Part shown: piece after piece, positions 14,360 through 22,686 of the stretch
How positions within the stretch are numbered: position 1 is the stretch's first letter
Layout: each line of letters starts with the position of its first letter
Virus record (IMG/VR): IMGVR_UViG_3300044846_002887
Location: 1-22,731 of that record
Source: a virus
Length of the DNA: 22,731 bases
Strand: one strand, 5' to 3'
The notes under the pieces: model-generated
What the model was told of the DNA's origin: nothing
The model's input: the letters and a program-made list of their open reading frames with translations, nothing else
Databases searched by the model: none
Made by a program: the position numbers and the translations under genes

Positions 14360-16138
14360 TTAATCTTTAAGTATTTTCAGTAATTCGTTTTCAATATCCC
14401 CCAAAGAAGAGTTTTTATACATAAAATCAATATCGTCACCTTCTAAAAGTAAATTTTCAAGCTTCTTTTTACTTTCAGGTAAACCACCTGGTTCTGGTGG
14501 TGGCGGTCCTGGAGGTGGTGCTCCTCCACCCATATCTAATCCACCTCCTTCAGGTGGTGGCGGTGGTGTACCATCAGTTGTACCACTTACAGTTTTGTAT
14601 AATCTATCAATAGTATCAAACATACCTGTATGTGTAATGACTGTTGCAGTATTTGCAAGTTCCGCAGCAACTGCTCTTTCCATTCTTTGTCTTTGTGTAT
14701 CAATTTTAATATCTTCATCAGAGAACCCAAAAATATGTTTTTTAGCCCAAGTTGCTGATGTTGGTGCAAGCGAATTTGGTATTTCACTAACAAGATCTTT
14801 ATATAACAATACTTTTTCTTTCCATACATCAACCATTAATAAATCTGCCTGTTTTGATGGATTATTAAGTCCTAACGTGAAATTTTGTAGTTCGTCCTCA
14901 AAACCTAATAAGAATAAATGAATAATTGCAATTTTATTTAATTCACCAAGCATATTTTTTTGGATTCTATTAATTGTTCTTGCAAAACGAATATCTAATA
15001 AAGATAAATTTTTACCATCACCAACTGGTTCCTCAAACCCAAGATACGCTTTAGGGATACGTAAAGCTGTGACAAGTTTCTTTTGAATATATTCAATATC
15101 CGCAATTTCAGATAGGTTTTGTGCGCCGGCTAATGTCTCAATAGGCATTGTTTGTGTCGCATCTCTAACAGGAATAAAATAATCTTGATCTACTGCCATT
15201 TGATTAAAACGTAAATCAACATTTCCTGTTTTATTATCTACTATTTGATCTCTCTTAAATTTATTAGCGACTCTTTGTACATACGGTTCAACATCCTTGT
15301 CGTCCATATTACCTACAAATATTTTAAATACTCTCCTTTCAGGGGCTCTTGATGTTCTATAAATCAACATTGCGTCTTCCGCTAAAACTAATTGTTTCCA
15401 AATCCTTCGTGCTTTTTCTAACATAGATGTTCCATATGGTAGTTTTCTGTCATCACCCAACAATCTAAAGTGAGCCACCTCAAAAGTGTTGAACTCCATA
15501 TTCTTTTCTTTCCAATTGAACCTTAAACCTTTTTCATCTGTTTTGACTTCGGTATTTGGACTTCTTGGTGTCATACCCTTTTCCATCCTCTCAATTTCAA
15601 TATTAGGTAATTGCACACCGCCAATTATACCTTTTTCTGGATCTAATTTTAGATAAACAAAATTATCACCATACTTACAGGTGTTTCTAATCCACATCTG
15701 CAGATTGGTATTAATATCTAAAGTATTATTAAATAAATCGGCTAAAATACCTTTTATTCTTTTTGATTCTGAATATATTTGAAGTATGTGTCCGTCTTCA
15801 TTTGGTGTTGTGGATTCTTCAGCATAGATATCAAGAGCTGTTGATATTTCAGGAGTAAACTCCATAGATTCATAATCGTAAAACGCGGCTAATCTCGTTG
15901 GTTCATAATAAATTGCTTGAGTATATAGGTTGTTTTCAATCTTTGTCCATTGATTTGCCAAAAATAAAGATTGTTGCGCTTGTAATTTTTCTTTCTCAAA
16001 CTCGTTTCTATCTTTAGTTCTTAATAACTCTTTTTTATCAAATCTATGTGTTGGCACATCCTGTCCTAATAATGAATTAGGTCCAAATGTTTTTGATAGC
16101 CTTTGCCATACGGTTAATTGGTTTGTGTTTTGTTCCAT
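14360..16138 (-). CDS. Portal protein, T4 gp20 family
   Basis: 592 residues, close to family size. Signature regions: YEPTRLAAFYDYESMEFTPE (79-98), ALDIYAEESTTPNE (101-114), CKYGDNFVYLKLDPEKGI (154-171), EVAHFRLLGDDRKLPYGTSM (220-239) and especially LIYRTSRAPERRVFKIFVGN (258-277), the most conserved gp20 segment. The dodecameric portal sits at one vertex, nucleates prohead assembly and is the channel for the DNA pumped by the terminase two genes upstream. The C-terminus is unusual: residues ~525-554 are a Pro/Gly linker followed by a short acidic helix-rich tail (LLLEGDDIDF, SLGDIENELLKILKD), which might be trimmed by the protease (LLLE|G). It is preceded by a TATTTATA octamer. Confidence 0.95.
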   Translation of the reverse strand: MEQNTNQLTVWQRLSKTFGPNSLLGQDVPTHRFDKKELLRTKDRNEFEKEKLQAQQSLFLANQWTKIENNLYTQAIYYEPTRLAAFYDYESMEFTPEISTALDIYAEESTTPNEDGHILQIYSESKRIKGILADLFNNTLDINTNLQMWIRNTCKYGDNFVYLKLDPEKGIIGGVQLPNIEIERMEKGMTPRSPNTEVKTDEKGLRFNWKEKNMEFNTFEVAHFRLLGDDRKLPYGTSMLEKARRIWKQLVLAEDAMLIYRTSRAPERRVFKIFVGNMDDKDVEPYVQRVANKFKRDQIVDNKTGNVDLRFNQMAVDQDYFIPVRDATQTMPIETLAGAQNLSEIADIEYIQKKLVTALRIPKAYLGFEEPVGDGKNLSLLDIRFARTINRIQKNMLGELNKIAIIHLFLLGFEDELQNFTLGLNNPSKQADLLMVDVWKEKVLLYKDLVSEIPNSLAPTSATWAKKHIFGFSDEDIKIDTQRQRMERAVAAELANTATVITHTGMFDTIDRLYKTVSGTTDGTPPPPPEGGGLDMGGGAPPPGPPPPEPGGLPESKKKLENLLLEGDDIDFMYKNSSLGDIENELLKILKD

Positions 16139-16166
16139 ATAAAAAAATTAATTTATAATTGTCAAA

Positions 16167-16174
16167 TATAAATA
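16167..16174 (-). promoter_or_regulatory. Late-promoter-like octamer for the portal gene
   Basis: TATTTATA in sense direction, 28 nt before the portal ATG, in the gap after the small Pro/Thr-rich gene. Confidence 0.55.
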
Positions 16175-16193
16175 TTCATAAATTTTTAATTTA

Positions 16194-16274
16194 TTATTCT
16201 TCGTATTTTAAATACAAATCAGTCCCAACTTCTATGTAAACGTCATTTGTTACTACTATAGCGTCAAGTATGTT
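16194..16274 (-). other. In-frame coding-like extension behind the stop of the Pro/Thr-rich gene
   Basis: Directly after the TAA (16275-16277) of the small gene, the same frame stays open for 26 codons to TAA at 16194-16196, reading NILDAIVVTNDVYIEVGTDL and then YLKYEE. This looks like a regular beta-strand-rich protein end rather than AT-rich noise, and it has no ATG of its own. Possible explanations are stop read-through, a recent nonsense change, or an assembly error in the repetitive Pro-Thr codons. Confidence 0.4.
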
Positions 16275-16490
16275 TTAAGTTGGGGTTGGTGTAGGAGTTG
16301 GTGTAGGTAAAGGTGTTTGACTTGGTGTGGGAGTTGTAACGTTATAAATTCTTTTATTATCAACACCACTACCTTTCTTGAACCCAAAAGTATTTGGTGC
16401 AACTTTTACGGAATATACATTTAACCCAGGAACTATTAAGTTAGATCCACCATTTATTTTTCCAGAAGTAGGTCTTCGTTCTAATCCCAT
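16275..16490 (-). CDS. Small Pro/Thr-tailed protein between terminase and portal
   Basis: 71 residues starting 4 nt after the terminase stop, so presumably translated from the same message. Residues 1-48 (MGLERRPTSGKINGGSNLIV, PGLNVYSVKVAPNTFGFKKG) suggest a small beta-rich phage structural protein. The C-terminus is a (Thr-Pro)n run ending at TAA. In the same frame 26 further codons remain open (see 16194-16274), so the protein may be a truncated version of a ~97-residue one. In T4 this position holds the tail sheath and tube genes (18, 19), to which it shows no resemblance. The function is unknown. Confidence 0.55.
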   Translation of the reverse strand: MGLERRPTSGKINGGSNLIVPGLNVYSVKVAPNTFGFKKGSGVDNKRIYNVTTPTPSQTPLPTPTPTPTPT

Positions 16491-16494
16491 TTTT

Positions 16495-18270
16495 TTATCT
16501 TTTCATACCCCCGAATAACCATCCGTATTTTATATATTCATCCTTTGATGGACCTGAATTCATTCTTTGTCTTTCAGAAAACATATGAGTATTTGGCATT
16601 ACAGGATCAAAATGAACTTGTTTACCAACAGAATCATTATTACTTACAGTCCACGATTCAATCATTATTTTAGTTTTTTCAACAACTTTTTCAAGTTTTT
16701 GAAATGACGACTCCCCAACGTATATTGCCATTGCTATTGACATTATTAAATCATCATGTTGACCTTTTTGGTGATCGGGTCTACCATTAACATATATGAA
16801 AGTATTCATTTCATTATATAAACGAACACTTTTTACTTTAAACTTATGTCTAACATATTCTTCAAAAGCTGCTATTATTTGAACTCTTTTATTATTAAAG
16901 TTTATTCCTGGTATTTTATCTTGTGCCTTTGGATTATAACTCCAAATATTTGTTGAGTCCACGCCATCAATGTATAAATTCTTATATCCTAATTCTTGCA
17001 TTTTTCTAACTGTTGTAATACCCATACCACCAGTTATATCCACAACACAAAAAGCATTATACATTAACCCCCATTTATATGCGATTTCCGCTAAAGAATC
17101 AGGAGGTATTTTACCAACGTATTCAAAAACCTGCTCTCTTTCGTCAAAATCAACTATTTGGATTGTTGAGAAATCTTCACTATCACCACGAGATACGTCA
17201 ACACCCATAATATATTTGTGTCCCTCAATAGGTTCTTTCCATAACCACAATGAATTACCCATCATTTTATTTGGTGCATCCTCCAGTGTGTTTTGTTTGA
17301 TATAATCAAGTTGTTTACTATCAAATACGTTATCCCCTGAACCTAAAAATTCACAATTTAACTCCTGATTTATTTTTCTTTTGTCATACTTAAGTTTTTT
17401 AACCATTTTCTCATACCAAGTAGAACAAGGTTTGTAACCCTTTGAAAATAAATCACTTAATTCTTTATAATCTCTTTCGTAAGGATCTATGTGTGCAAAT
17501 GAAATATTTTTAGAAGTATCCTTTTCGTCTTTATTTAACAAATAATCAATTAAATCGTCCGTTGGAACCAAAAACAAATCTTTTGCATATCTTGGATCTC
17601 TATACCAAAACATTTCAGAGATTCTGAAATTATTCATCCCCTTTGTTGCTTGGTTATATATCTCGTAATAAATTGGATCATACCCGTTTGGTGTTGATAC
17701 AACGATTACTTTACCACCCGTAGATAGTGACGCCATACAAGCAGCCCAAAAGTCACTATCAGCCTCAATAAACGCCGCCTCATCAAATACAAGTATTGTG
17801 GGGGTAAATCCACGTAATGCATCTTTTGATGTTGCAACTGCTTTTACCTCTGAACCATTTGTTAATTTATAATGTTTTTGTGAGTTTTTATCAACAGAAA
17901 ACCCTGCACCAACCCATTTGGGCCATTGTTCAACAAACGCTCTAATCTTATTTGCCATCTCCATTGATGTATCAAGTTTGTTGGCAATAATTAGAATTTT
18001 TTCGGGACGTTCTTTTTTTGCAAAAACTAACCTTTTTGATACCCAAGCAGCAGTTACAGTTGATACACCCGCCTGTCTATATTTTAATGCGATATTTTCT
18101 TCGTAATCCTCATAATCTTTAAGTAGTGAAACCTGATCTGGAAACAATTCTAATGGAACATATTTTGATACTGTATTATCATATGTTTGTAGGTATGTGC
18201 GAAGAGCATATGGTGTATCCCTCATACATTTAACATATTCAAGCATCAACTGTTCTTTTGTCAAACTCAT
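16495..18270 (-). CDS. Terminase large subunit, T4 gp17 family
   Basis: 591 residues, typical for the family. The ATPase half shows Walker A YRQAGVST (64-71, with Val where most P-loops have Lys), Walker B ILVFDEA (159-165; D163, catalytic E164) and the coupling motif STPNG (192-196). The RNase H-like nuclease half shows the acidic residues D358 (GVDVSRGDSEDF), D411 (VVDITGG) and D506/D507 (GQHDDLIMS). The enzyme cuts concatemeric DNA and pumps it through the portal. A TATTTATA octamer precedes it by 13 nt, on the far side of a terminator closing the upstream operon. No small terminase subunit is visible in the window. Confidence 0.96.
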   Translation of the reverse strand: MSLTKEQLMLEYVKCMRDTPYALRTYLQTYDNTVSKYVPLELFPDQVSLLKDYEDYEENIALKYRQAGVSTVTAAWVSKRLVFAKKERPEKILIIANKLDTSMEMANKIRAFVEQWPKWVGAGFSVDKNSQKHYKLTNGSEVKAVATSKDALRGFTPTILVFDEAAFIEADSDFWAACMASLSTGGKVIVVSTPNGYDPIYYEIYNQATKGMNNFRISEMFWYRDPRYAKDLFLVPTDDLIDYLLNKDEKDTSKNISFAHIDPYERDYKELSDLFSKGYKPCSTWYEKMVKKLKYDKRKINQELNCEFLGSGDNVFDSKQLDYIKQNTLEDAPNKMMGNSLWLWKEPIEGHKYIMGVDVSRGDSEDFSTIQIVDFDEREQVFEYVGKIPPDSLAEIAYKWGLMYNAFCVVDITGGMGITTVRKMQELGYKNLYIDGVDSTNIWSYNPKAQDKIPGINFNNKRVQIIAAFEEYVRHKFKVKSVRLYNEMNTFIYVNGRPDHQKGQHDDLIMSIAMAIYVGESSFQKLEKVVEKTKIMIESWTVSNNDSVGKQVHFDPVMPNTHMFSERQRMNSGPSKDEYIKYGWLFGGMKR

Positions 18271-18283
18271 AAAATGATTTACA

Positions 18284-18291
18284 TATAAATA
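18284..18291 (-). promoter_or_regulatory. Late-promoter-like octamer for the terminase gene
   Basis: TATTTATA in sense direction, 13 nt before the terminase ATG and directly after a terminator hairpin. Confidence 0.55.
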
Positions 18292-18325
18292 TCAAAACCC
18301 CCAATTATTTTCATAAAAGGGGGTT
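18292..18325 (-). terminator. Intrinsic terminator between the upstream structural operon and terminase
   Basis: On the minus strand AACCCCC (18319-18325) pairs with GGGGGTT (18296-18302) across a 16-nt loop and continues into TTTTGAT. It lies 23 nt after the stop of the gene at 18348. Confidence 0.65.
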
Positions 18326-18347
18326 CATAGTAAAAAATATAAATTTA

Positions 18348-19718
18348 TTATAATCCTAATCTTGTAAGAATGTCGTCATCTTCTTCATCCTCATCATAGT
18401 CGTCATCTTCTTCATCATCGTTAACTTTTTTGTATTCCGCTTTAGCTTTAGCAAAAATTTCCTCAAATTTTCTTGTCGCTTTACTATTATCTGATGCGTC
18501 ATCAGAAATTACATTTGCAATAACGTCCTTTAAAAATTGTTCCGCAGGAATACTATAAAGGATTTGTTCAAAGTAAGGCATATATTTTTTCCCTTCAGCA
18601 TCTAATACCAATTCATCAGGAAGTAATGATCTTAACTTTCTTACAACCTCAGCACCCACTCTAAAATTCATTGGTTCGTTTGACATTGTATCTGTTTGTG
18701 AAATAACTTGTGTTGCCATTTCAGGATCAACATCTTTCCATTGAGCACGTGCCGTAACCATTGAAAATGCCTTAAATAATTCGTGAAGTAAAACAGGAAA
18801 TATTAGCCCATTAGCAAAATAAGTGTCATTTGGCATTTCCTCTTCTCCACCATCCTCTTCTTCTTCTTCGTCTTCATCCGAATCTACTTTACCTGCAGAT
18901 CCTGCAGCATTACCACCAAGAGCCTCAATTAAATCTTCATCCGTAAAATACATCAAATCGTTTGCGCCCATAATTTTGTTGTAAAGTGGATAAAGAGCCG
19001 GATCAATTGCATCCAATCTATCCTTAAACATTTGGTAAGCAAATTGTCCTCTTTTACCTTTACCCATTATTAATGCATTGATTACATTACGTTTTTCTAT
19101 TTCTAACTGTTTTTGTTCTTCAGGAGTTAATTCATCAATATCAAATGAAAAATTCTTTGGTAATGGTAGTTTCTCATTTTTTTGTGGTTTCATTTGAAAC
19201 TGATTCGGGTCTATTCTTTGTTCACCTAAAAAAGTTAACATATTAACAAAATCAAATTGGTATACTACTCCACCCATTTTTCTTTCCTTAACAACTAACC
19301 CTTCACCTATGGCTTCTTCCATAGTTTTAGAATAAGGCATCCACCCTTCTTCTTTAGCTGCAATTTCTACCGCCAAATCTCTTAATTGTTCACGGTAATT
19401 AGGTTCTTTGGACATTGCACTTCTTACTGCCATCATTTGTTCCATCTGAATTGCCATCTTAACTTGTGGTTCAGTTATATTTCTATCCGTTGCATAATAT
19501 CTTTTTACATAATCCACAACTTCCTTAAATCTTTTACCTGCAATCCTCTCAACGTCAGATACACCACCTTTAAAGGCACGATTCTTTGCATATATACCTT
19601 CAGGATCCTCAACCCTTTGTTGAGTTCTTGGGTGCATTCTTTCAGGATAATCACCATAATCAATAGGAGCTTCCTTAACTACCTTTCTAATCAATTTTTC
19701 TAATCTTGAGTTTCCCAT
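18348..19718 (-). CDS. Putative phage structural/internal protein (456 aa)
   Basis: 456 residues. The N-terminus MGNSRLEKLIRKVVKE|APIDYG is a basic amphipathic helix resembling the 2003 and 3604 gene products. Residues ~20-130 are charged helices (DVERIAGKRFKEVVDYVKRY, PNYREQLRDLAVEIAAKEEG). A central conserved-looking region (NMLTFLGEQRIDPNQF, FAYQMFKDRLDAIDPALYPL) is followed by an acidic linker (~290-310), a helical domain (ANGLIFPVLLHELFKAFSMV) and an acidic tail ending ILTRLGL. I recognise no family with known function. Its ATG overlaps the previous stop by one base and a terminator follows, so it is last in a four-gene operon. A packaged or head-associated protein is plausible but inferred. 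Confidence 0.65.
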   Translation of the reverse strand: MGNSRLEKLIRKVVKEAPIDYGDYPERMHPRTQQRVEDPEGIYAKNRAFKGGVSDVERIAGKRFKEVVDYVKRYYATDRNITEPQVKMAIQMEQMMAVRSAMSKEPNYREQLRDLAVEIAAKEEGWMPYSKTMEEAIGEGLVVKERKMGGVVYQFDFVNMLTFLGEQRIDPNQFQMKPQKNEKLPLPKNFSFDIDELTPEEQKQLEIEKRNVINALIMGKGKRGQFAYQMFKDRLDAIDPALYPLYNKIMGANDLMYFTDEDLIEALGGNAAGSAGKVDSDEDEEEEEDGGEEEMPNDTYFANGLIFPVLLHELFKAFSMVTARAQWKDVDPEMATQVISQTDTMSNEPMNFRVGAEVVRKLRSLLPDELVLDAEGKKYMPYFEQILYSIPAEQFLKDVIANVISDDASDNSKATRKFEEIFAKAKAEYKKVNDDEEDDDYDEDEEDDDILTRLGL

Positions 19719-20701
19719 TACTTTGTATTAACTGCTTGTTTAATTGCCATCATAAAATCACTTTTTTGTTTTTCTACGTCAGCTTTAGGTTTTTCTTTCA
19801 CACCAGGGTTTGGATCCTTGAAAGGATTTTTTCTTGTAGGGGTTTTTGTTTTTTCCCTTTCTTTTGTTCTTTCTTTTTCTTTTGTATCCGCCTTTGGTTT
19901 CTCCTTAACACCAGGATTTGGATCCTTAAAAGGATTTTTTCTTGTAGGAGTTTTTGTTTTTTCCTTTTCTTTTGTTCTTTCCTTTTCTTTTGTGTCCTCT
20001 TTCATTTCACCACCGATACTTGATAATTTTCCGATAGGTAATTTCATTTTACCTTTTTGAAACATACTATTTTTAGGTGGGTTTTTCAAGACGAAGTTTT
20101 CTTGTTTATTAACCTTTTCCATAAGGGTTTGAATAATCTCACCTTTAGTCATACTCGGTTCAATATGTTTTTCAATCATCTCAAAAATTCTTTCTTCTAA
20201 ATATTTTTGATACGCTTCGTCTGTTTTATTCTTTCTATATTTTACAGTTTTTTCTGGGTGAAGTTTTTCAGGCATTTTTTTATATTGTTTTTTTGTTGTA
20301 GATTTTGCAAATTCATCTCTCATTCTACACCATTTTTTTTGTTCCTTTGTTTTACCATTACCACATTTTGCAAAAAATAATTTTTGTTGTGCCTTTGATT
20401 CAAATCTTTCTTCTAACTCTTTTGACTCTGTTGTTTCACCAGTCCCAACAGGTTTTGTTTTTGAGGTTATTGTAATACCTTTTGCCGGATCAACTTGTAA
20501 ATTTGCCCCGCCAACCTCTAAATTTGCAGGACTACCTGGTGTTATTGTTGTTTTAAACCCGGTCTGTGAGGTAGTTGTAACAGCCTCCTTTGTCTCAAAC
20601 TTTTCCGCAAGAATCCTAACTTGGTTTTTATTCATTTTAGAAATAGTATTAAAATGGATACCATTCTCCATAAGGATTTGTATATAATTTTTAGTTTTCA
20701 T
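19718..20701 (-). CDS. Basic repeat-containing putative internal protein (327 aa)
   Basis: 327 residues, strongly basic. The N-terminus MKTKNYIQILME|NGIHFN closely resembles T4 internal-protein targeting peptides, which begin MKTYQEFIAE. Residues ~100-150 carry a compact motif (SKAQQKLFFAKCGNGKTKEQ, KKWCRMRDEFAKSTTKKQY, KKMPEKLH) like the 'SKAQQ.FF...EFA....KKMPEK' segment I recall in phage structural proteins. Towards the C-terminus, two 36-residue tandem copies of a Lys/Glu/Thr/Pro unit (KEKERTKEKEKTKTPTRKNP, FKDPNPGVKEKPKAD) form a flexible, highly charged stalk. The gene overlaps its upstream neighbour by 11 nt and its downstream one by 1 nt. Likely a DNA-binding packaged or head-lining protein, by inference from charge and context. 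Confidence 0.65.
   Translation of the reverse strand: MKTKNYIQILMENGIHFNTISKMNKNQVRILAEKFETKEAVTTTSQTGFKTTITPGSPANLEVGGANLQVDPAKGITITSKTKPVGTGETTESKELEERFESKAQQKLFFAKCGNGKTKEQKKWCRMRDEFAKSTTKKQYKKMPEKLHPEKTVKYRKNKTDEAYQKYLEERIFEMIEKHIEPSMTKGEIIQTLMEKVNKQENFVLKNPPKNSMFQKGKMKLPIGKLSSIGGEMKEDTKEKERTKEKEKTKTPTRKNPFKDPNPGVKEKPKADTKEKERTKEREKTKTPTRKNPFKDPNPGVKEKPKADVEKQKSDFMMAIKQAVNTK
19782..19997 (-). repeat. Two 108-bp in-frame tandem repeats
   Basis: Copies 19782-19889 and 19890-19997 align base for base with a period of 108 nt (36 codons); for example CCAGGGTTTGGATCC at 19803 and CCAGGATTTGGATCC at 19911. Most differences are synonymous, so the protein repeat is under constraint or the duplication is recent. 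Within each copy a shorter KEKERTKE-type repeat is nested. Confidence 0.85.
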
Positions 20702-21098
20702 ACACTACTTTTTTTTCAAACTGTAATACGATATCTCTTTCGTATAATTTATCTTTCACATCTTGTTCATTTTCACCATACTTAAAAACTAATCTTTTAA
20801 CCAGTGAAAAATCAATCTCCTCTTCCTTTTCCCACCCAAGGGCAATAACACCATCAATAGAATCTTGAACTGAAAAAACATCAGAGTTTTGAACCAACTC
20901 CAATGTTATCTCACCATTTGTTAACATTCCTACTTTTTTTGCGTGTTCCACATCAGGGGGACTTGGGTAACCATTTGCAGGTCTTGCCTCCCAATTTTCA
21001 CCCCAAACATCATCTAATGAATCTGAAAAAATAAACTCATAAATATTTTCACCCCTATAATTAGGTCCTAAACCATTTATGTAAATTAAATAACTCAT
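20691..21098 (-). CDS. Conserved hypothetical phage protein (135 aa)
   Basis: 135 residues: MSYLIYINGLGPNYRGENIY, then EFIFSDSLDDVWGENWEARP, then NGYPSPPDVEHAKKVGMLTN, then LVQNSDVFSVQDSIDGVIAL. Mixed alpha/beta, acidic, no membrane segment. I recall similar 'YEFIFSD...W...PA.G.P.PP....KKVG.L' proteins in uncultured T4-like phages, with no assigned function. It starts within the stop of the upstream gene (ATGA, 4-nt overlap) and ends 11 nt into the downstream gene, so it is translationally coupled within a structural operon and probably made late. Confidence 0.7.
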   Translation of the reverse strand: MSYLIYINGLGPNYRGENIYEFIFSDSLDDVWGENWEARPANGYPSPPDVEHAKKVGMLTNGEITLELVQNSDVFSVQDSIDGVIALGWEKEEEIDFSLVKRLVFKYGENEQDVKDKLYERDIVLQFEKKVVYEN

Positions 21099-22654
21099 AT
21101 CACCAAACCGTTTGTTGTGATTTTAGTTTTAACAACCCCTTCCGAAAATACTAAACTTCCCTTATTAGTTCTTCCTAATAATTTGGATGTTGGGTTCTTC
21201 TCAACGTATTCTAATGCCGCTCTTCTCTGTTTTACAGTTTCACATAACTTATTTACAGCTTTATATGCGGTTTGTTTTTTTCTTTCAATCTCCTCAAGTG
21301 TTTTTAATCTTTTTCTTTCTTCTGAAATAATCTCACTTTTAGTTGTGTTAAAGTAATTTGATAAAATCTTATCTACTTTTGACTCACCAAAAGTTCCGTG
21401 TGATAAGTGGTTATATTGATGACGACTTGTTCTTGCCCCGTGTTTTGGATATTCTTCATCCATTTCACCACCAAAGGTTGGTTTTTCGGCAAGTTTATCT
21501 TTCATACTACCAACGTATCTTTGTGAGATACTTTTATTTATAGCATCACCCATATTATATTCCGACATTTCACCTCCTTCGGGTGGTGTTGGTGGTTCTT
21601 CTTCACCTCCACCCATAGGTTCTTCAGAACCTTCTTCAGGTATATCAGTATCTTCTGGAGTTTCAGTTTCTTCATCTTCCGTATCCTCATCCTCATCTTC
21701 GTCAAAGTCACCCTCTAAACGAGAAATAATTTCTTCAATATCGTCCTCATCTAATAAATCAACATCAAGAGCTGATAATACAGAATTTAAGATGTATTTA
21801 ACATCATTAGGATCCATATCGTCTTCAGCGTTATATTTTCTGATTTTTTGTGCGAGTTTCCCTGTAAGTTTTTGAATTACCTTAAAACTTGTTGGTTCTT
21901 CTTTTTTTGATTTTTTTTCTTCATCACCTTCATCGTCCACCATTGGTTCTTCTTCTGATCCAGTATCCTCACCACCTTCTTCGTCAGGCATTGGTGGTAG
22001 TGTATCTGAACCCATTTCATCACCTACGGCAGGCGGAGGTGTTTCAGTCCCACCTTCTGTTGGTAATTCTCCCATACCCCCTTCATTAGGTAATGGTGGT
22101 GGTGTGTCTGAACCCATTTCAGTAGGTGATGGTGTTTCACCACCAAAACCTGCTGGTGGAGGTGGTATTTCACCTCCCGCACTCATTCCTGCTGGTGGAG
22201 GTGGTAATGGTGAACCGCCACCTGTTTCTACTGGTGGGGTTGTAGCCGTATCTGTAGTAGTTTTACCTTTACCAGGTAATTTTAGTTTAAACTTTTTTTT
22301 TTGCTCTGTAAAGAGCGACATACCTTCATCGTTTCCGTAAAGGGTGTTAAACTCTTTTGACATCAAATTTAACCTTTTTAATGCTTGTGAATACGAAGGA
22401 TAGTATTTTCTACTTTGGATTGTGTCAATATAATCAGATGTTGACTCATTAAGTCCTTTTTTGATGATATAACCCAATCTTTCTTTTACAATAAAGTATG
22501 TATGTCCGTCTGCAAGATTTGCAGAATATTCAGTTGATTTAGTTTCATTTATTGGATTTGGAATGTTCTCATTGTACGTAGCAATTTGCATAATTCTACG
22601 TATCTTATCCATTCCTTCCAATTTCTCACTTCCGATAGGTTTTAATCCTCCCAT
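21095..22654 (-). CDS. Large Pro/Gly- and acid-rich phage structural protein (519 aa)
   Basis: 519 residues. Residues 1-120 are a conserved-looking domain (GGLKPIGSEKLEGMDKIRRI, MQIATYNENIPNPINETKST, YPSYSQALKRLNLMSKEFNT). Residues ~139-225 are Pro/Gly-rich with repeated PPPPAG-type units. Residues 255-315 form a helical module (FKVIQKLTGKLAQKIRKYNA, then DVKYILNSVLSALDVDLLDE). An acidic stretch (316-362) and a basic helical C-terminal domain with a likely coiled coil (436-475) follow. I believe this architecture recurs in uncultured Bacteroidota/marine T4-like phages, without known function. It is first in the four-gene operon, 32 nt after an octamer. A head-core or head-associated role is inferred from the company it keeps and its (L/I)NE sites. 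Confidence 0.7.
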   Translation of the reverse strand: MGGLKPIGSEKLEGMDKIRRIMQIATYNENIPNPINETKSTEYSANLADGHTYFIVKERLGYIIKKGLNESTSDYIDTIQSRKYYPSYSQALKRLNLMSKEFNTLYGNDEGMSLFTEQKKKFKLKLPGKGKTTTDTATTPPVETGGGSPLPPPPAGMSAGGEIPPPPAGFGGETPSPTEMGSDTPPPLPNEGGMGELPTEGGTETPPPAVGDEMGSDTLPPMPDEEGGEDTGSEEEPMVDDEGDEEKKSKKEEPTSFKVIQKLTGKLAQKIRKYNAEDDMDPNDVKYILNSVLSALDVDLLDEDDIEEIISRLEGDFDEDEDEDTEDEETETPEDTDIPEEGSEEPMGGGEEEPPTPPEGGEMSEYNMGDAINKSISQRYVGSMKDKLAEKPTFGGEMDEEYPKHGARTSRHQYNHLSHGTFGESKVDKILSNYFNTTKSEIISEERKRLKTLEEIERKKQTAYKAVNKLCETVKQRRAALEYVEKNPTSKLLGRTNKGSLVFSEGVVKTKITTNGLVI

Positions 22655-22686
22655 AATATTTTGTTTTGATTAAATTATTTTTTCTT

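Noticed and set aside
18336-18346. TATAAATT-like sequence near the end of the 18348 gene
   Set aside because: It misses the octamer's last base, is not upstream of a start, and follows a stop codon in AT-rich DNA.
19386-20060. Phe/Cys-rich + strand frames over the four-gene operon
   Set aside because: Antisense of Lys/Glu-rich repeats; real overlapping starts and stops are on the minus strand.
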